Positions 26,391 to 36,208 of a DNA stretch of 64,000 nt are shown here, in pieces. The stretch's first letter is position 1; every line of letters starts with the position of its first letter. Made by a program: the position numbers and the translations under genes. The notes below the pieces were generated by a model. It saw only the letters and a list, made by a program, of their open reading frames with translations, searched no databases and was not told where the DNA came from. Source of the stretch: Sva-07 sp963752815 (GTDB lineage: Bacteria; Actinomycetota; Acidimicrobiia; Acidimicrobiales; Ilumatobacteraceae); contig CAVVZI010000021.1 of NCBI GenBank assembly GCA_963752815.1, forward strand, positions 124,001-188,000. The letters run 5' to 3'.

Positions 26391-27554
26391 GTGAAGATCA
26401 CCGGTATCACCACGCACCCGGTCGGGAACCGCTGGAAGAACTGGCTGTTCGTGCGCGTCGACACGGACGAGGGCATCCACGGGCTGGGCGAGGGGTCACT
26501 CAACGGCTTCTGCCGCACGGTCGAGGCGGCCGTGCGCGAGTTGGAGCCGATGGTCATCGGACGAGACCCGTTCGCCACCGAGTCACTCGTCCTGCACCTC
26601 GCCCGCGACCTCTACTCCGAGGGCGGTCAGATCCACGGTGCCGCGATGGCGGCGATCGAGATCGCCTGCTGGGACATCAAGGGCAAAGCCCTTGGCGTGC
26701 CGATCTACGAACTGCTCGGCGGACTCGTGCGCGAACGGGTGCCGGTCTACGCGAACGGCTGGTACCAGGTCGAGCGTTCGCCCGACGCCTTCGCCCGCGC
26801 CGCGCTCGATGTGGTCGCGTCGGGCCACCGGGCGTTGAAGTTCGATCCGTTCGGCGCGGCCTGGCGCACGCTGACCCGCCGCGAGCAGGACGACTCGATC
26901 GACATCGTCGCCGCCGTGCGAGACGCCGTCGGCTCCGAGGTCGACCTGATGATCGAAGGCCACAATCGGTTCTCGCCCTCCACCGCGATTGCGATCTCGA
27001 CACGACTGGCGGAGTACCGGCCGGCGTGGTTCGAAGAGCCGGTGCCACACCAGAACGTTGCCGCCATGGTTCACGTCGCTCGCTGTTCCGATGTGCCGAT
27101 CGCCACCGGCGAATCGCTGTCATCGGTCCAGCAGTTCGCCGACCTCTTGTCGCACGGTGCCGTCGACATCGTCCAACCCGAACCGGTCAGCCTCGGCGGC
27201 CTCGGCCGTACGAAGATCGTGGCGGGCCTCGCCGACGCCCACTACGGGATGGTCGCGCCGCACAACGCCCAGGGACCCGTGTGTTCGATGGTCAGCCTGC
27301 ACCTCGGTGCGAGCACGACGAACTTCTACTACCTCGAGTCGTTCGAGGGCTTCAACGAAGCTTGGACCCGCGACATCGTCATCGGCGATGCTCTGGTCGT
27401 GTCGGACGGGTGTGTGGAGGTGAGCCGCCGACCGGGGCTCGGTGTCGACCTCGACTGGGATGCGCTGGCGGACCATCCGTACCGGCCCGAGCACGTGCTG
27501 CGTCTCCACCACGACGGCTGGGAGCGCCGGGTGCCGCAGGCACTCGTCGAATGA
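26391..27554 (+). CDS. Enolase-superfamily sugar-acid dehydratase (mandelate racemase/muconate lactonizing type)
   Basis: A 387-aa metal-dependent enzyme that abstracts a proton alpha to a carboxylate. Visible residues are Lys150 in ALKFDPFG, metal ligands Glu189 (MIEGHNRF), Glu215/216 (WFEEPVP) and Glu241 (ATGES), and His291 in APHNAQGP. The pattern fits acid-sugar dehydratases such as galactonate or gluconate dehydratase; a cycloisomerase is possible. GTG at 26391, 10 nt after the oxidoreductase stop. Oxidase followed by dehydratase suggests a non-phosphorylative aldonate route. Confidence 0.85.
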   Translation: MKITGITTHPVGNRWKNWLFVRVDTDEGIHGLGEGSLNGFCRTVEAAVRELEPMVIGRDPFATESLVLHLARDLYSEGGQIHGAAMAAIEIACWDIKGKALGVPIYELLGGLVRERVPVYANGWYQVERSPDAFARAALDVVASGHRALKFDPFGAAWRTLTRREQDDSIDIVAAVRDAVGSEVDLMIEGHNRFSPSTAIAISTRLAEYRPAWFEEPVPHQNVAAMVHVARCSDVPIATGESLSSVQQFADLLSHGAVDIVQPEPVSLGGLGRTKIVAGLADAHYGMVAPHNAQGPVCSMVSLHLGASTTNFYYLESFEGFNEAWTRDIVIGDALVVSDGCVEVSRRPGLGVDLDWDALADHPYRPEHVLRLHHDGWERRVPQALVE

Positions 27555-28330
27555 CCATGTCCAACCCGAACGATCTGTCGATCCTCCCGTCCGCAGGGTC
27601 GCCGCGCCGACGCACGTTGCTGCACCACCAAGCGGTGACCGACCTGGGGATCGCCATCGTGTCGGGCGAACTCCCCGAGGGCGTTCCCCTGCCGATCGAG
27701 TCCGAACTCGGCAAACGGCTCGGCGTCTCCCGCACCGTCGTGCGCGAAGCGACGAAGGTGTTGGCATCGAAGGGTCTCCTGCGGTCGAGGCCCAAGGTCG
27801 GCACCGTCCCGCTCCCGCGGGTGTCCTGGGACGTGCTCGACCCCGAGGTGCTCGGATGGATGCTCGATTACGGACCGATCGCCGACGTCATCCGCGACGT
27901 GTCCGAAGTGCGGCTGATCATCGAGCCCGCTGCCGCTCGACTCGCGGCGATGCGCCGAAGCGACGAGGAGGCCGAACGGTTGCGAGTCCTCACCGACGAT
28001 CTCGTGGGATCGGCCGACGACGACGAGCGGTACGTCGTCACCGACCTCGACTTCCACGCGGCGATCCTGTCGGCGACGAAGAACGCAACGCTGGTCAGGC
28101 TGACCGGCGCGATCGGAGCCGCACTGCGCGCCAGTCGACGGGTCACGGTGCATGCCCCCGGCGGCCCGCAATCGGCGATGGCCGAACACGAGGCAGTCGC
28201 CCGGGCGGTCATCGACGGCGATCCTGTCCGCGCCTTCGACCGCATGACCGAATTGATCGTGCTCACGCAGTCGCACATCGAGTGGGTGCTCGCGCACGAA
28301 GACCCGTCGCAATCGCCGACACGGACGTGA
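27551..28330 (+). CDS. GntR family regulator, FadR/FCD subfamily
   Basis: Probable ligand-responsive repressor of the operon it ends, 259 aa. The winged helix is LPIESELGKRLGVSRTVVREATKVLASKGLLRSRPKVGT (about residues 47-85), and the FCD effector domain carries the metal-binding pattern DLDFHAAIL plus later His residues (EHEAVARAVIDGD). ATG at 27551 overlaps the dehydratase stop. FCD regulators usually bind small carboxylates such as sugar acids, consistent with the enzymes before it. Confidence 0.88.
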   Translation: MTMSNPNDLSILPSAGSPRRRTLLHHQAVTDLGIAIVSGELPEGVPLPIESELGKRLGVSRTVVREATKVLASKGLLRSRPKVGTVPLPRVSWDVLDPEVLGWMLDYGPIADVIRDVSEVRLIIEPAAARLAAMRRSDEEAERLRVLTDDLVGSADDDERYVVTDLDFHAAILSATKNATLVRLTGAIGAALRASRRVTVHAPGGPQSAMAEHEAVARAVIDGDPVRAFDRMTELIVLTQSHIEWVLAHEDPSQSPTRT

Positions 28331-28445
28331 TCGGCCGCCCGATCCTGAGGTGACTCGAAAGACGCGGCCGCATCGATTCAGGTGACCGGTCGACCGATCG
28401 ACGATACGGCGGAACATTGTCGACGTGATGGGTAGTGTCGCGTTG

Positions 28446-29499
28446 ATGGCGGCGTACTCGGGACGAGCCAACATCCGGCAGGTGGCGGCGCTCGCTGGGG
28501 TGTCGCACCAGACGGTCTCCCGTGTCCTGAACGGCCATGCGAGCATTCGTCCGGCGACCCGCGAGCGAGTTCTGGCGGCGATCGAGGAGCTCGACTACCG
28601 ACCCAACCACGCGGCTCGCGCGCTCGCGACGCGCAAGTCGAACCGGATCGGGGTGATCGTCGACAGCGCCGTCGAGTACGGACCGAACAGCACGCTGCGC
28701 GGGCTCGAACGGGCGGCACGCGCCGCCGGGTACTCCGTCATCGTCGGCGACGGTCGGCGACGACGACCCGCTCGGCACGAGCGTTGCCCTCGACCACTTG
28801 ATGTCGCAGGGCATCGACGCGCTCTGCCTGATCGCCCCGCGCTCGTCATCGCTCGACCATGTTCGAAGTTCGAGCATGCACATGCCTGCACTGGTCGTGA
28901 CCGCGGCGAAGGACGACACCTTCTTGACCGTGTCGGTCGACCAGGAGCTCGGTGCCGCGCTCGCGGTCCGCCACCTCATCGATCTGGGCCACCGCCGGAT
29001 CGCGCACGTCGCCGGCCCGCTCGACTGGCTCGACGCGTGGGCGCGCCATCGTGCGTGGCAGACGGAGATCAAGGCGGCCGGTCTCGACGAGCTCGATGTG
29101 GTCGTGGGCGACTGGACGGCCGGGTTCGGTTACGAGGTGGCACATGTCGCCGGACGGCTGCCTGACTGCACCGCGGTGTTCGCGGCGAACGACCAGATCG
29201 CGCTGGGTCTGATCCACGGCTTCGCCGAACGGGGTATCCGCGTGCCGGACGACATCAGCATCGTCGGCTTCGACGACCTGCCCGAGTCGAAGCACTTCCT
29301 GCCGCCCCTCACGACGGTGCGCCAGGACTTCCGGGCGTTGGGTGAACGCGCCGTCGAGGTGCTCCACGCAGCCCTCGAGGGCAGCGAACTCGATCGCCGC
29401 TCGATCATCGCGCCACTGCTGATCGTGCGCGAGTCCACGGCGGTCCCGCCACCGCGAGAGCGGTTCGCGGGGTCAGAAAAGACGCGGAAAGGCACTTGA
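28446..29499 (+). CDS. LacI family transcriptional regulator (one frame break)
   Basis: Sugar-responsive repressor of about 350 aa. The helix-turn-helix NIRQVAALAGVSHQTVSRVL is at residues 9-28, and the hinge is PNHAARALATRKSNRIGV. The periplasmic-binding-like core continues after a frame break near 28755 (extra base in gacggtcgg), resuming as VALDHLMSQGIDALCLIAP and ending with IRVPDDISIVGFDDLP. GTG at 28425 is an alternative start. Its stop codon overlaps a TTGACA element and twin CG-centred operators sit just downstream, so it should control the arabinose operon. Confidence 0.85.
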
Positions 29500-29508
29500 C
29501 AGATCAAA

Positions 29509-29522
29509 TGTGATCGGTCACA
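29509..29522. promoter_or_regulatory. LacI-type operator O1
   Basis: TGTGATCGGTCACA: arms TGTGA / TCACA about a central CG, the hallmark of LacI-family sites. A TTGACA at 29496-29501 lies just upstream, so repressor binding would cover the promoter. It is the exact inverted copy of the second site. Confidence 0.75.
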
Positions 29523-29530
29523 TTGGTGGA

Positions 29531-29544
29531 TGTGACCGATCACA
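29531..29544. promoter_or_regulatory. LacI-type operator O2
   Basis: TGTGACCGATCACA, the reverse complement of O1, with its centre 22 bp away (two helical turns), so two repressor dimers could bind on the same DNA face. It is 67 nt before the arabinose-type binding-protein start. Confidence 0.75.
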
Positions 29545-29610
29545 TCGGTCGGTCACCACGCCTGTGGGGATGCAGGCACCCTGCGAGGGGACAACTGAGG
29601 GGGAACACCA

Positions 29611-30687
29611 ATGATCACTCGTAAGCGCCTGCAGCGCACCGCTGCGCTGGCCGCCGTCGTGGCGGTGTCGATCGGCCTCGCCGCCTGCGGCTCCGACGAC
29701 GACTCCAGCTCCGACGGCACGTCCGCGCCAGCGGCGACCGACGCCGCCGAACCCGCCGGCACCGACGCATCATCGGGCACGACCGCCGAGGCGCCGGCCG
29801 ACGGTGAAGCGACCACGGTCGGCTTCGTCGCCGTCGGTCCCGAAGGGGCCTGGCGTGCGGCCAACGAAGCCAACATGCAAGAGACGTTCAGCGCCGAGAA
29901 CGGCTTCGATCTCAAGTACGCACCGGCGACCAACCTCGACCAGAAGTCGCAGATCGATGCGTTCACGTCGTTCGTCGACGAAGGCGTCGACGTGATCCTG
30001 CTGTCCGCCACCGAGGGTGCCGGTTGGGAGGACTCGCTCGCCCGTGCCCAGGAGGCCGAGATTCCCGTGGTCCTGATCGACCGGGGCATCGAACCCGACG
30101 ACCCGAGCTCGTACGTCACCCGCATCGCCCCCGACAACGTCGAGGTGAGCAAGGGCGTCGCGGAATGGGCCGTCACCGCACTTCCCGACGGCGGGAACTA
30201 CTTCGTGCTGGAGGGCCCTGCCGGCGTCGGTGTCGTCAACGAGCGCAACGACGGCTGGGACTCGGTGATGGACGATCAACCGCAGTTCGTCAAGGTCGGT
30301 GCGCAGACGGCGAACTGGTCGGCCGAGGAGGGCAAGAGCGTGATGGAGACCGTGCTCAAGGCCAACGACAACGACATCCAGCTGGTCTTCGCCCAGAACG
30401 ACGAGATGGGTCTCGGTGCGGCACTCGCCGTCGAGGAAGCGGGGCTCGTGCCGGGCAAGGACGTGTTGATCGCCACGATCGACGGCACCAAGGCTGCACT
30501 GGAAGCGCTGGCCGCAGGACAACTGAGTTTCGTCGCCGAGTACAACCCGCTGTTCGGCGACACCGCCGTCGACGTGGTGAGCAAGGCGCTCGCCGGCGAA
30601 TCCGTCGAGTCGTACATCATCGTGCCGAGCGGCACGTTCGACTCGCCCGAAGCAGCGCAGGAGGCGCTCCCCACCCGGAAGTACTGA
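29611..30687 (+). CDS. YtfQ-like sugar-binding lipoprotein of arabinose operon
   Basis: Extracytoplasmic binding protein, 358 aa, with lipobox IGLAAC (Cys26) and an acidic/Thr-rich tether. The mature region resembles galactofuranose/arabinose-binding YtfQ: VGFVAVGPEGAWRAANEANM, then GVDVILLSATEGAGWEDSL, IPVVLIDRGIE and VFAQNDEMGLGAALA. Ribosome site GAGGGGG precedes the ATG. With araBDA downstream, L-arabinose (probably the furanose form) is the likely ligand. A 12-bp hairpin after the stop favours its overproduction relative to the transporter. Confidence 0.87.
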   Translation: MITRKRLQRTAALAAVVAVSIGLAACGSDDDSSSDGTSAPAATDAAEPAGTDASSGTTAEAPADGEATTVGFVAVGPEGAWRAANEANMQETFSAENGFDLKYAPATNLDQKSQIDAFTSFVDEGVDVILLSATEGAGWEDSLARAQEAEIPVVLIDRGIEPDDPSSYVTRIAPDNVEVSKGVAEWAVTALPDGGNYFVLEGPAGVGVVNERNDGWDSVMDDQPQFVKVGAQTANWSAEEGKSVMETVLKANDNDIQLVFAQNDEMGLGAALAVEEAGLVPGKDVLIATIDGTKAALEALAAGQLSFVAEYNPLFGDTAVDVVSKALAGESVESYIIVPSGTFDSPEAAQEALPTRKY

Positions 30688-30730
30688 TCCTCCTCAGCCC
30701 CGACCCCAGAAACCCCTGACCCATGGACAC

Positions 30731-30758
30731 GAGTGGGCCCGCTCCGGCGGGCCCACTC
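30731..30758 (+). terminator. Hairpin after arabinose binding-protein gene
   Basis: GAGTGGGCCCGC paired over 12 bp with GCGGGCCCACTC around TCCG, 44 nt after the binding-protein stop and 55 nt before the ATPase start. Placement mirrors the hairpin at 21828-21854 in the other sugar operon, suggesting the same partial-termination strategy. Confidence 0.72.
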
Positions 30759-30813
30759 ACGTCTGTGGCGGGTCCGTCCCTGCCACCTCGAAGCGCCGAA
30801 AGGAGGTCTTCGC

Positions 30814-32356
30814 ATGACATCGTCACCATGCCCGCCCACGTCACCGATCGTCGAGATGCGCGGCGTGTCCATCACCTTCCCCGGCGTCAAGGCGCTCGAC
30901 GCGGTCGACTTCCGGCTGTTGCCGGGCGAGGTCCACGCCCTCATGGGTGAGAACGGTGCGGGCAAGTCCACGCTCATCAAGGCGCTGACCGGCGTGTATG
31001 CCATCGATGCGGGGCAGATCTTGGTCGACGGCGAGGAGCGCCGGCTGCACGGCACCGCCGACGCCCAGACTGCCGGAATCTCGGTCGTGTACCAGGAAGT
31101 CAACCTGTGCTCGAACCTCACGATCGGCGAGAACGTGATGCTCGGTCACGAGGTCCGTGGTCGTTCGGGATCCGGTGGAGGGCGACGCATCGCGGCGCCG
31201 AGCAGGCGCTCGCCAAGCTCGGCCTCCACCATCTCGACACCCGGCTGCCGCTGTCGTCGCTGTCGTTGGCGATGCAGCAATTGGTGGCGATCAGCCGCGC
31301 GATGGTCACCGATTCGAAGGTGCTCATCCTCGACGAGCCGACGTCGAGCCTCGATGCGACCGAGGTCGAGCAACTGTTCACCGTCGTCCGTCAACTCCGC
31401 GATCGCGGGCGTGGCGATCCTGTTCGTGTCGCACTTCCTCGACCAGGTGTACGCGATCAGCGACCGCATCACCATCCTGCGCAACGGCGGCTACGTCGGC
31501 GAGTTCCTGACGGCCGAACTCGACCGCACCGAACTCATCGCCAAGATGATCGGCAAGGAGCTGTCGCTGCTCCGGTCGATCGACGCCGTGCGTCATCGAG
31601 CGCCGCGCCGACCGCACCGACGACCCGCTGCTCGCCGCCACGTCGCTCGGCCGCAAGGGGGCGATCGCGCCGACCGACTTCGAGATCCACACCGGCGAGG
31701 TCATCGGGTTCGCCGGCCTGCTCGGATCCGGTCGCACCGAGCTGGCCCGGCTGCTCTACGGCGCCGACAAGGCCGACTCCGGCACCGTCGTGTTCCACGG
31801 CGAGCGCGCCGCGCTCCACTCGCCCGCCGCCGGCCTCGCCCACCGCATCGCGTACTCGAGCGAGAACCGCCGCGACGAGGGCGTGATCGCCGACCTCACC
31901 GTGCGCGAGAACCTCGTGCTCGCCGTCCAGGCCCGACGTGGCTGGATGCGACGACTCTCCCGCCGCGAGGAGAACGAGATCGTCGACAAGTACATCACCG
32001 AACTCGGCATCCGGCCGGCAAACCCGGAAGCTCGCGTGCGCAACCTGTCGGGCGGCAACCAGCAGAAGGTGCTGCTCGGCCGCTGGTTGGCGACGAAGCC
32101 CGACATGCTCATCCTCGACGAGCCGACCCGCGGCATCGACGTCGGTGCGAAAGCCGAGATCCAGGCCGCGGTCGTCGCGCTCAGCGACGGCGGCGTCGCC
32201 GTGGTGTACATCTCGTCGGAGATCGACGAGGTCGTACGACTCAGCGACCGGGTGGTCATCCTGAAGGACCGCCGCAAGATCGACGAGATCGAGGTCGGGC
32301 CCGACACCACCACCGCGACGGTGGTCGACATCATCGCCGGCGCAGGTGCCGCATGA
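30814..32356 (+). CDS. Sugar ABC transporter ATP-binding protein of arabinose operon (three frame breaks)
   Basis: Double-cassette ATPase of the RbsA/YtfR class. Cassette 1: Walker A GENGAGKST and Walker B VLILDEPTSSLD. Cassette 2: GLLGSGRTE, signature LSGGNQQK, Walker B MLILDEPTRGID. A textbook AAAGGAGG (30799-30806) precedes the ATG at 30814. The frame is lost near 31165 (one base missing before FGIRWRATHRG), near 31405 (extra G in cgcgggcgtg before VAILFVSH) and near 31590 (extra base before VIERRADRTDD). All functional motifs survive, so the breaks look like sequence errors. Confidence 0.85.
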
Positions 32357-33435
32357 CCACCCGCTCGTCCGTCCTGTCGCGCCTGTTCCGCTGGCAGCAC
32401 ATCTGGGCCGTCGCCGCCATCGTCGGCCTGCTGTGCATCAACGTCATCAAGGACCCCGGCTACCTGAGCATCACCTACAGCTCGAACACCGGAGCGTTCG
32501 TCGGCAACCTCGTCGACATCGCCCGCGCCTCGGCGCCCCTGTTGATGATCGCCACCGGCATGTGTCTCGTGATCGCGACGGGCGGCATCGACCTGTCGGT
32601 CGGCTCGATGATGGCCGTCTCCGGTGCGGTGGCGATGGAGTTCCTCAGCAGTGCCAACGCGCCGAATTCGATCGGCGCCGCGTTCGCTGCCATCGGGCTG
32701 GCGCTCGCACTCTGTGCCGTGCTCGGCTCGATCAACGGCATCCTGATCGCGGTCGTCGGCCTCCAACCGTTCATCACGACGCTCGTCATGATGCTCGCCG
32801 GCCGCGGGTTGGCCAAGGTCATCACGGGAGGCCAGAACACCTCCGCCGTCAACGAGCGGTATCGATGGATCGCCAACGGGTACGTGCTCGGTCTGCCGGT
32901 CGTGTTCCTGTCAGCGGTGGCGATCGTCGTGTTGGTGGCGTTCGTGATCCGTCGTTCGGCGCTCGGGATGATGATCGAGTCGATCGGGATCAACGCCGAG
33001 GCCAGCCGGCTCGCCGGCCTGAACCGCCGTGCCCTGCTGATCACGGTGTACACGCTGAGCGCGTTCCTCGCCGGGATCGCCGGCGTCTTCTCGACCGGCA
33101 CGGTGATGACCGTCGACGTGTCGCAGACCGGGTACCAGTTCGAGCTCGACGCGATCCTCGCCGTCGTGATCGGTGGCACGTCGCTCGCCGGCGGGCGGTT
33201 CTCGCTCGCCGGCGCGGCGATCGGCGCGGTGTTGATCGCCACGCTCGACAAGACGGTGGTGTTCCTCGGCATCCCGGCGTCGGCGACCCCGGCGTTCAAG
33301 GCCGCCGTGATCATCGTGCTGTACGTGGCGCAGTCGCGCCGCTTCCGAGGATGGATGGCGGGCCTACGTCCGTCGCGCCCGACCTCGGTGGCAGACCCGG
33401 TCGACGAGTCACCCCGAGAGATGGTGCCGTCGTGA
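32353..33435 (+). CDS. Sugar ABC transporter permease (YtfT-like)
   Basis: Intact 360-aa permease of the RbsC family with about nine hydrophobic helices. Signature CLVIATGGIDLSVGSMMAV and coupling segment IGINAEASRLAGLNRR are present, and the extracytoplasmic loop GGQNTSAVNERYRWIANGY is longer than in ribose permeases, as in YtfT. ATG at 32353 overlaps the ATPase stop and its own stop overlaps the next GTG, so the transporter genes are coupled. Confidence 0.88.
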   Translation: MTTRSSVLSRLFRWQHIWAVAAIVGLLCINVIKDPGYLSITYSSNTGAFVGNLVDIARASAPLLMIATGMCLVIATGGIDLSVGSMMAVSGAVAMEFLSSANAPNSIGAAFAAIGLALALCAVLGSINGILIAVVGLQPFITTLVMMLAGRGLAKVITGGQNTSAVNERYRWIANGYVLGLPVVFLSAVAIVVLVAFVIRRSALGMMIESIGINAEASRLAGLNRRALLITVYTLSAFLAGIAGVFSTGTVMTVDVSQTGYQFELDAILAVVIGGTSLAGGRFSLAGAAIGAVLIATLDKTVVFLGIPASATPAFKAAVIIVLYVAQSRRFRGWMAGLRPSRPTSVADPVDESPREMVPS

Positions 33436-34513
33436 CGACCACCGAGACACTCGAGTCGGTCGGCCCCGTCGAGCCGAACATCCCGGTCGACGCCGAGAGC
33501 TCCGAGCTGCACACGTCGAACCAGCCGTCGCTCAAGCGCTACGTGGCCCGCCACCGCGACGCCACCTCGACCGGGGCGGCGTTGGCGATCTTCATCGCGA
33601 TGGTGATCTACGGGCAGGTCACCTACGGCGCCATCCTGCAGCCGAGCACGATCTCGAACCTGCTGATCAACAACTCCCATCTGGTGATCCTGGCGGTCGG
33701 GCATGACCTTCGTGATCCTCACCGGAGGGATCGACCTGTCGGTCGGTGCGGTGATCGCCTTCAGCAGCGTCGCCGGGATGATGCTCGCCCAAGCGGGATG
33801 GAACCCGTACCTGGTCGTGCTGATCATGGTGCTGATCGGCTCGACCATCGGGCTCGTGTCGGGCTGCCTCATCGAGTTCTTCGACATGCAACCCTTCATC
33901 GCCACATTGTCGATGATGTTCCTCGCCCGCGGCCTCGCGTCCACGTTGAGCACCGTGCCGGAACGTCTCGATCCCGAGTCGCCGATCAAGGACATCGCGC
34001 ACTCGTGGAAGTTGATCGACGGGGAGAAGGTCAACGACCTCGTCGTCACACCCGGCGTCATCGTGGCTGCGGTGATCGTCGTCGGCGGTCTGCTCGTCGT
34101 CCACCGCACCCGCTTCGGGCGCACGGTCTACGCGGTCGGAGGTTCGGAGCCGTCGGCCAACCTGATGGGCCTGCCCGTCCGGCAGGACCAAGCTGGCGGT
34201 GTACGTGATCAGCGGCACGCTCGCCGCGATCGGCGGCGTCGTCTACACCGCTCGGCTCGGGAGCGCGCAGAACATCACCGGCATCGGCTGGGAGCTCGAC
34301 GCCATCGCCGCCGTCGTGATCGGTGGCACCCTGCTCACCGGTGGCTCGGGTTCGATCATCGGCTCGGTGATCGGTGCGTTCGTGCTCGGCCTGATGAACG
34401 TGCTCATCACCCGCGACGGCGGGATCAAGCCGGAGATGACGACGATCATCACCGGCGGCATCCTGTTCGTGTTCGTGCTGTTGCAACGGGCGATCAAGGG
34501 CAGGCGCGGATGA
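33432..34513 (+). CDS. Sugar ABC transporter permease (YjfF-like, two frame breaks)
   Basis: Second permease of the arabinose transporter, about 360 aa. It begins with a 40-residue hydrophilic lead. The signature FVILTGGIDLSVGAVIAF follows the first frame break near 33698 (extra G in gtcgggcatg), and the coupling loop GGSEPSANLMGLPV precedes the second near 34185 (extra base before RTKLAVYVISG). The stop overlaps the kinase start by ATGA. Like YjfF it pairs with the YtfT-like subunit. Confidence 0.85.
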
Positions 34514-36187
34514 CCGGCTCGACCGCGAGCGACGGGGAGCAGTACGTCGTCGGTGTCGACTTCGGCACGCTGTCGGGCCGCGCGCTCGTCGTGCGCGTCG
34601 CGCGACGGCGAGGAGCTGGGCACGGCGGTGCACGAGTACGCACACGGCGTCATGGACGCTCACCTGGCCGCGACCGGCGCGGCGCTCCCACCCGAGTGGG
34701 CGTTGCAGGATCCGAACGACTACCGCGACGTCCTGCGTCACGCCGTGCCGGCGGCGATCGCCGAGGCCGGCGTCGACCCCGCCGACGTGATCGGCATCGC
34801 CACCGACTTCACCGCGTCGACGCCGCTGCCGGTGTTCGCCGACGGGCTGCCGGTGTGCGAGGCCCCGGAGTTCCGCGACCGGCCACACGCCTACGTGAAG
34901 CTGTGGAAGCACCACGCCGCCCAAGCGCACGCCGACCGGATCAACGCGGTCGCCGAGGCTCGGGGCGAGTCGTGGCTGCCGCGATACGGCGGCTTCATCT
35001 CCAGCGAGTGGGAGTACGCCAAGGCGCTCCAGTTGCTGGAAGAGGATCCCGAGATCTACGAGCGGATGGATCACTGGGTCGAGGCGGCCGACTGGATCGT
35101 GTGGCAGCTGTGCGGCCAGTACGTCCGCAACGCCTGCAGCGCCGGCTACAAGGGAATCTGGCAGGACCACGAGTATCCGTCACCGGACTTCGAAGAGGCA
35201 CTGAATCCCGACTTCGTCGGGTTCGCCAAGTCGAAGCTCGACCATCGCATCGGCGCGCTGGGCGAGCGCGCCGGCGGTCTCACGGTGCAGGCGGCGCGTT
35301 GGACCGGGCTGCCCGTCGGCATCGCTGTTGCGGTCGGCAACGTCGACGCCCACGTCACCGCCCCCGCCGCTCGGGCCGTCGAGGCCGGGCAGATGCTCGC
35401 CATCATGGGTACGTCGACCTGTCACGTGATGAACCACGACCAACTCGTCGAGGTGCCAGGGATGTGCGGCGTGGTCGACGGCGGCATCCTCGCCGGTTCG
35501 TTCGGGTACGAGGCCGGGCAGTCCGGGGTCGGTGACATCTTCGCCTGGTACGTCGACACCCAGGTACCGGAGCGCTACTTCCAGGCCGCTCGCGACGCGG
35601 GCGAGTCGATCCACGACCATCTCACTGCCCTGGCGTTCGCCGAGCCACCGGGCGCGCACGGGCTGGTCGCGCTGGATTGGGTCAACGGGAACCGTTCGGT
35701 GCTCGTCGACGCCGCGCTGACCGGTCTGATGATCGGTCAGACGCTGCGGACCCGCGCCGAGCAGGGATACCGGGCGTTGCTCGAGGCGACGGCGTTCGGC
35801 GCCCGGATGATCGTGGAGACGTTCGGGGTGTCCGGCGTGCCCGTGCGTGAGTTCGTCGTCGCCGGAGGACTGCTGCGGAACCGTCTGCTGATGCAGCTGT
35901 ACGCCGACGTGTTGCGCATGCCGATCTCGATCATCGGCTCCGAGCAGGGCCCGGCGCTGGGCTCGGCGATCCACGCCGCCGTCGCCGCCGGGGCCTACGA
36001 GAACGTCCGGGCGGCGAGCGAGACGATGGGCCGAGTGGCGCGAGCGGTGTACCGACCGGACCCGAGAGCCGCCGAGGTCTACGACCGCCTGTACGCGGAG
36101 TATCGGCTCCTGCACGATCACTTCGGGCGGGGCGGCAACGACGTCATGAAGCGACTCCGGCAGCTCCGCCTCGAGGCGAGCGCATGA
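34510..36187 (+). CDS. araB: L-ribulokinase (one frame break)
   Basis: FGGY-family sugar kinase of about 558 aa that phosphorylates L-ribulose. The N-terminal ATP-binding strand reads GVDFGTLSGRALVV, as in AraB. Further AraB-type stretches are FTASTPLPVF, YVKLWKHHAAQ, AGYKGIWQ and MGTSTCHVM, with the C-terminal phosphate-binding VVAGGLLRNRLLMQ. One extra base near 34600 (gtcgcgcgac) breaks the frame before DGEELGTAV. The gene order kinase, epimerase, isomerase and the upstream transporter make the arabinose assignment firm. Confidence 0.9.
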
Positions 36188-36208
36188 CCGATCGGCGAAC
36201 GCGAACCG

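Noticed and set aside
29496..29524. A complete sigma-70 promoter (TTGACA with a -10 at 17-nt spacing) for the arabinose operon
   Set aside because: The hexamer at the expected -10 (cacatt) is a poor match, so I mention only the -35-like element.
30733..33435. A 900-aa plus-strand frame joining ABC ATPase and permease
   Set aside because: Produced by frame breaks in the ATPase gene. The permease starts at 32353 with an ATGA overlap, as at the other junctions of the operon.
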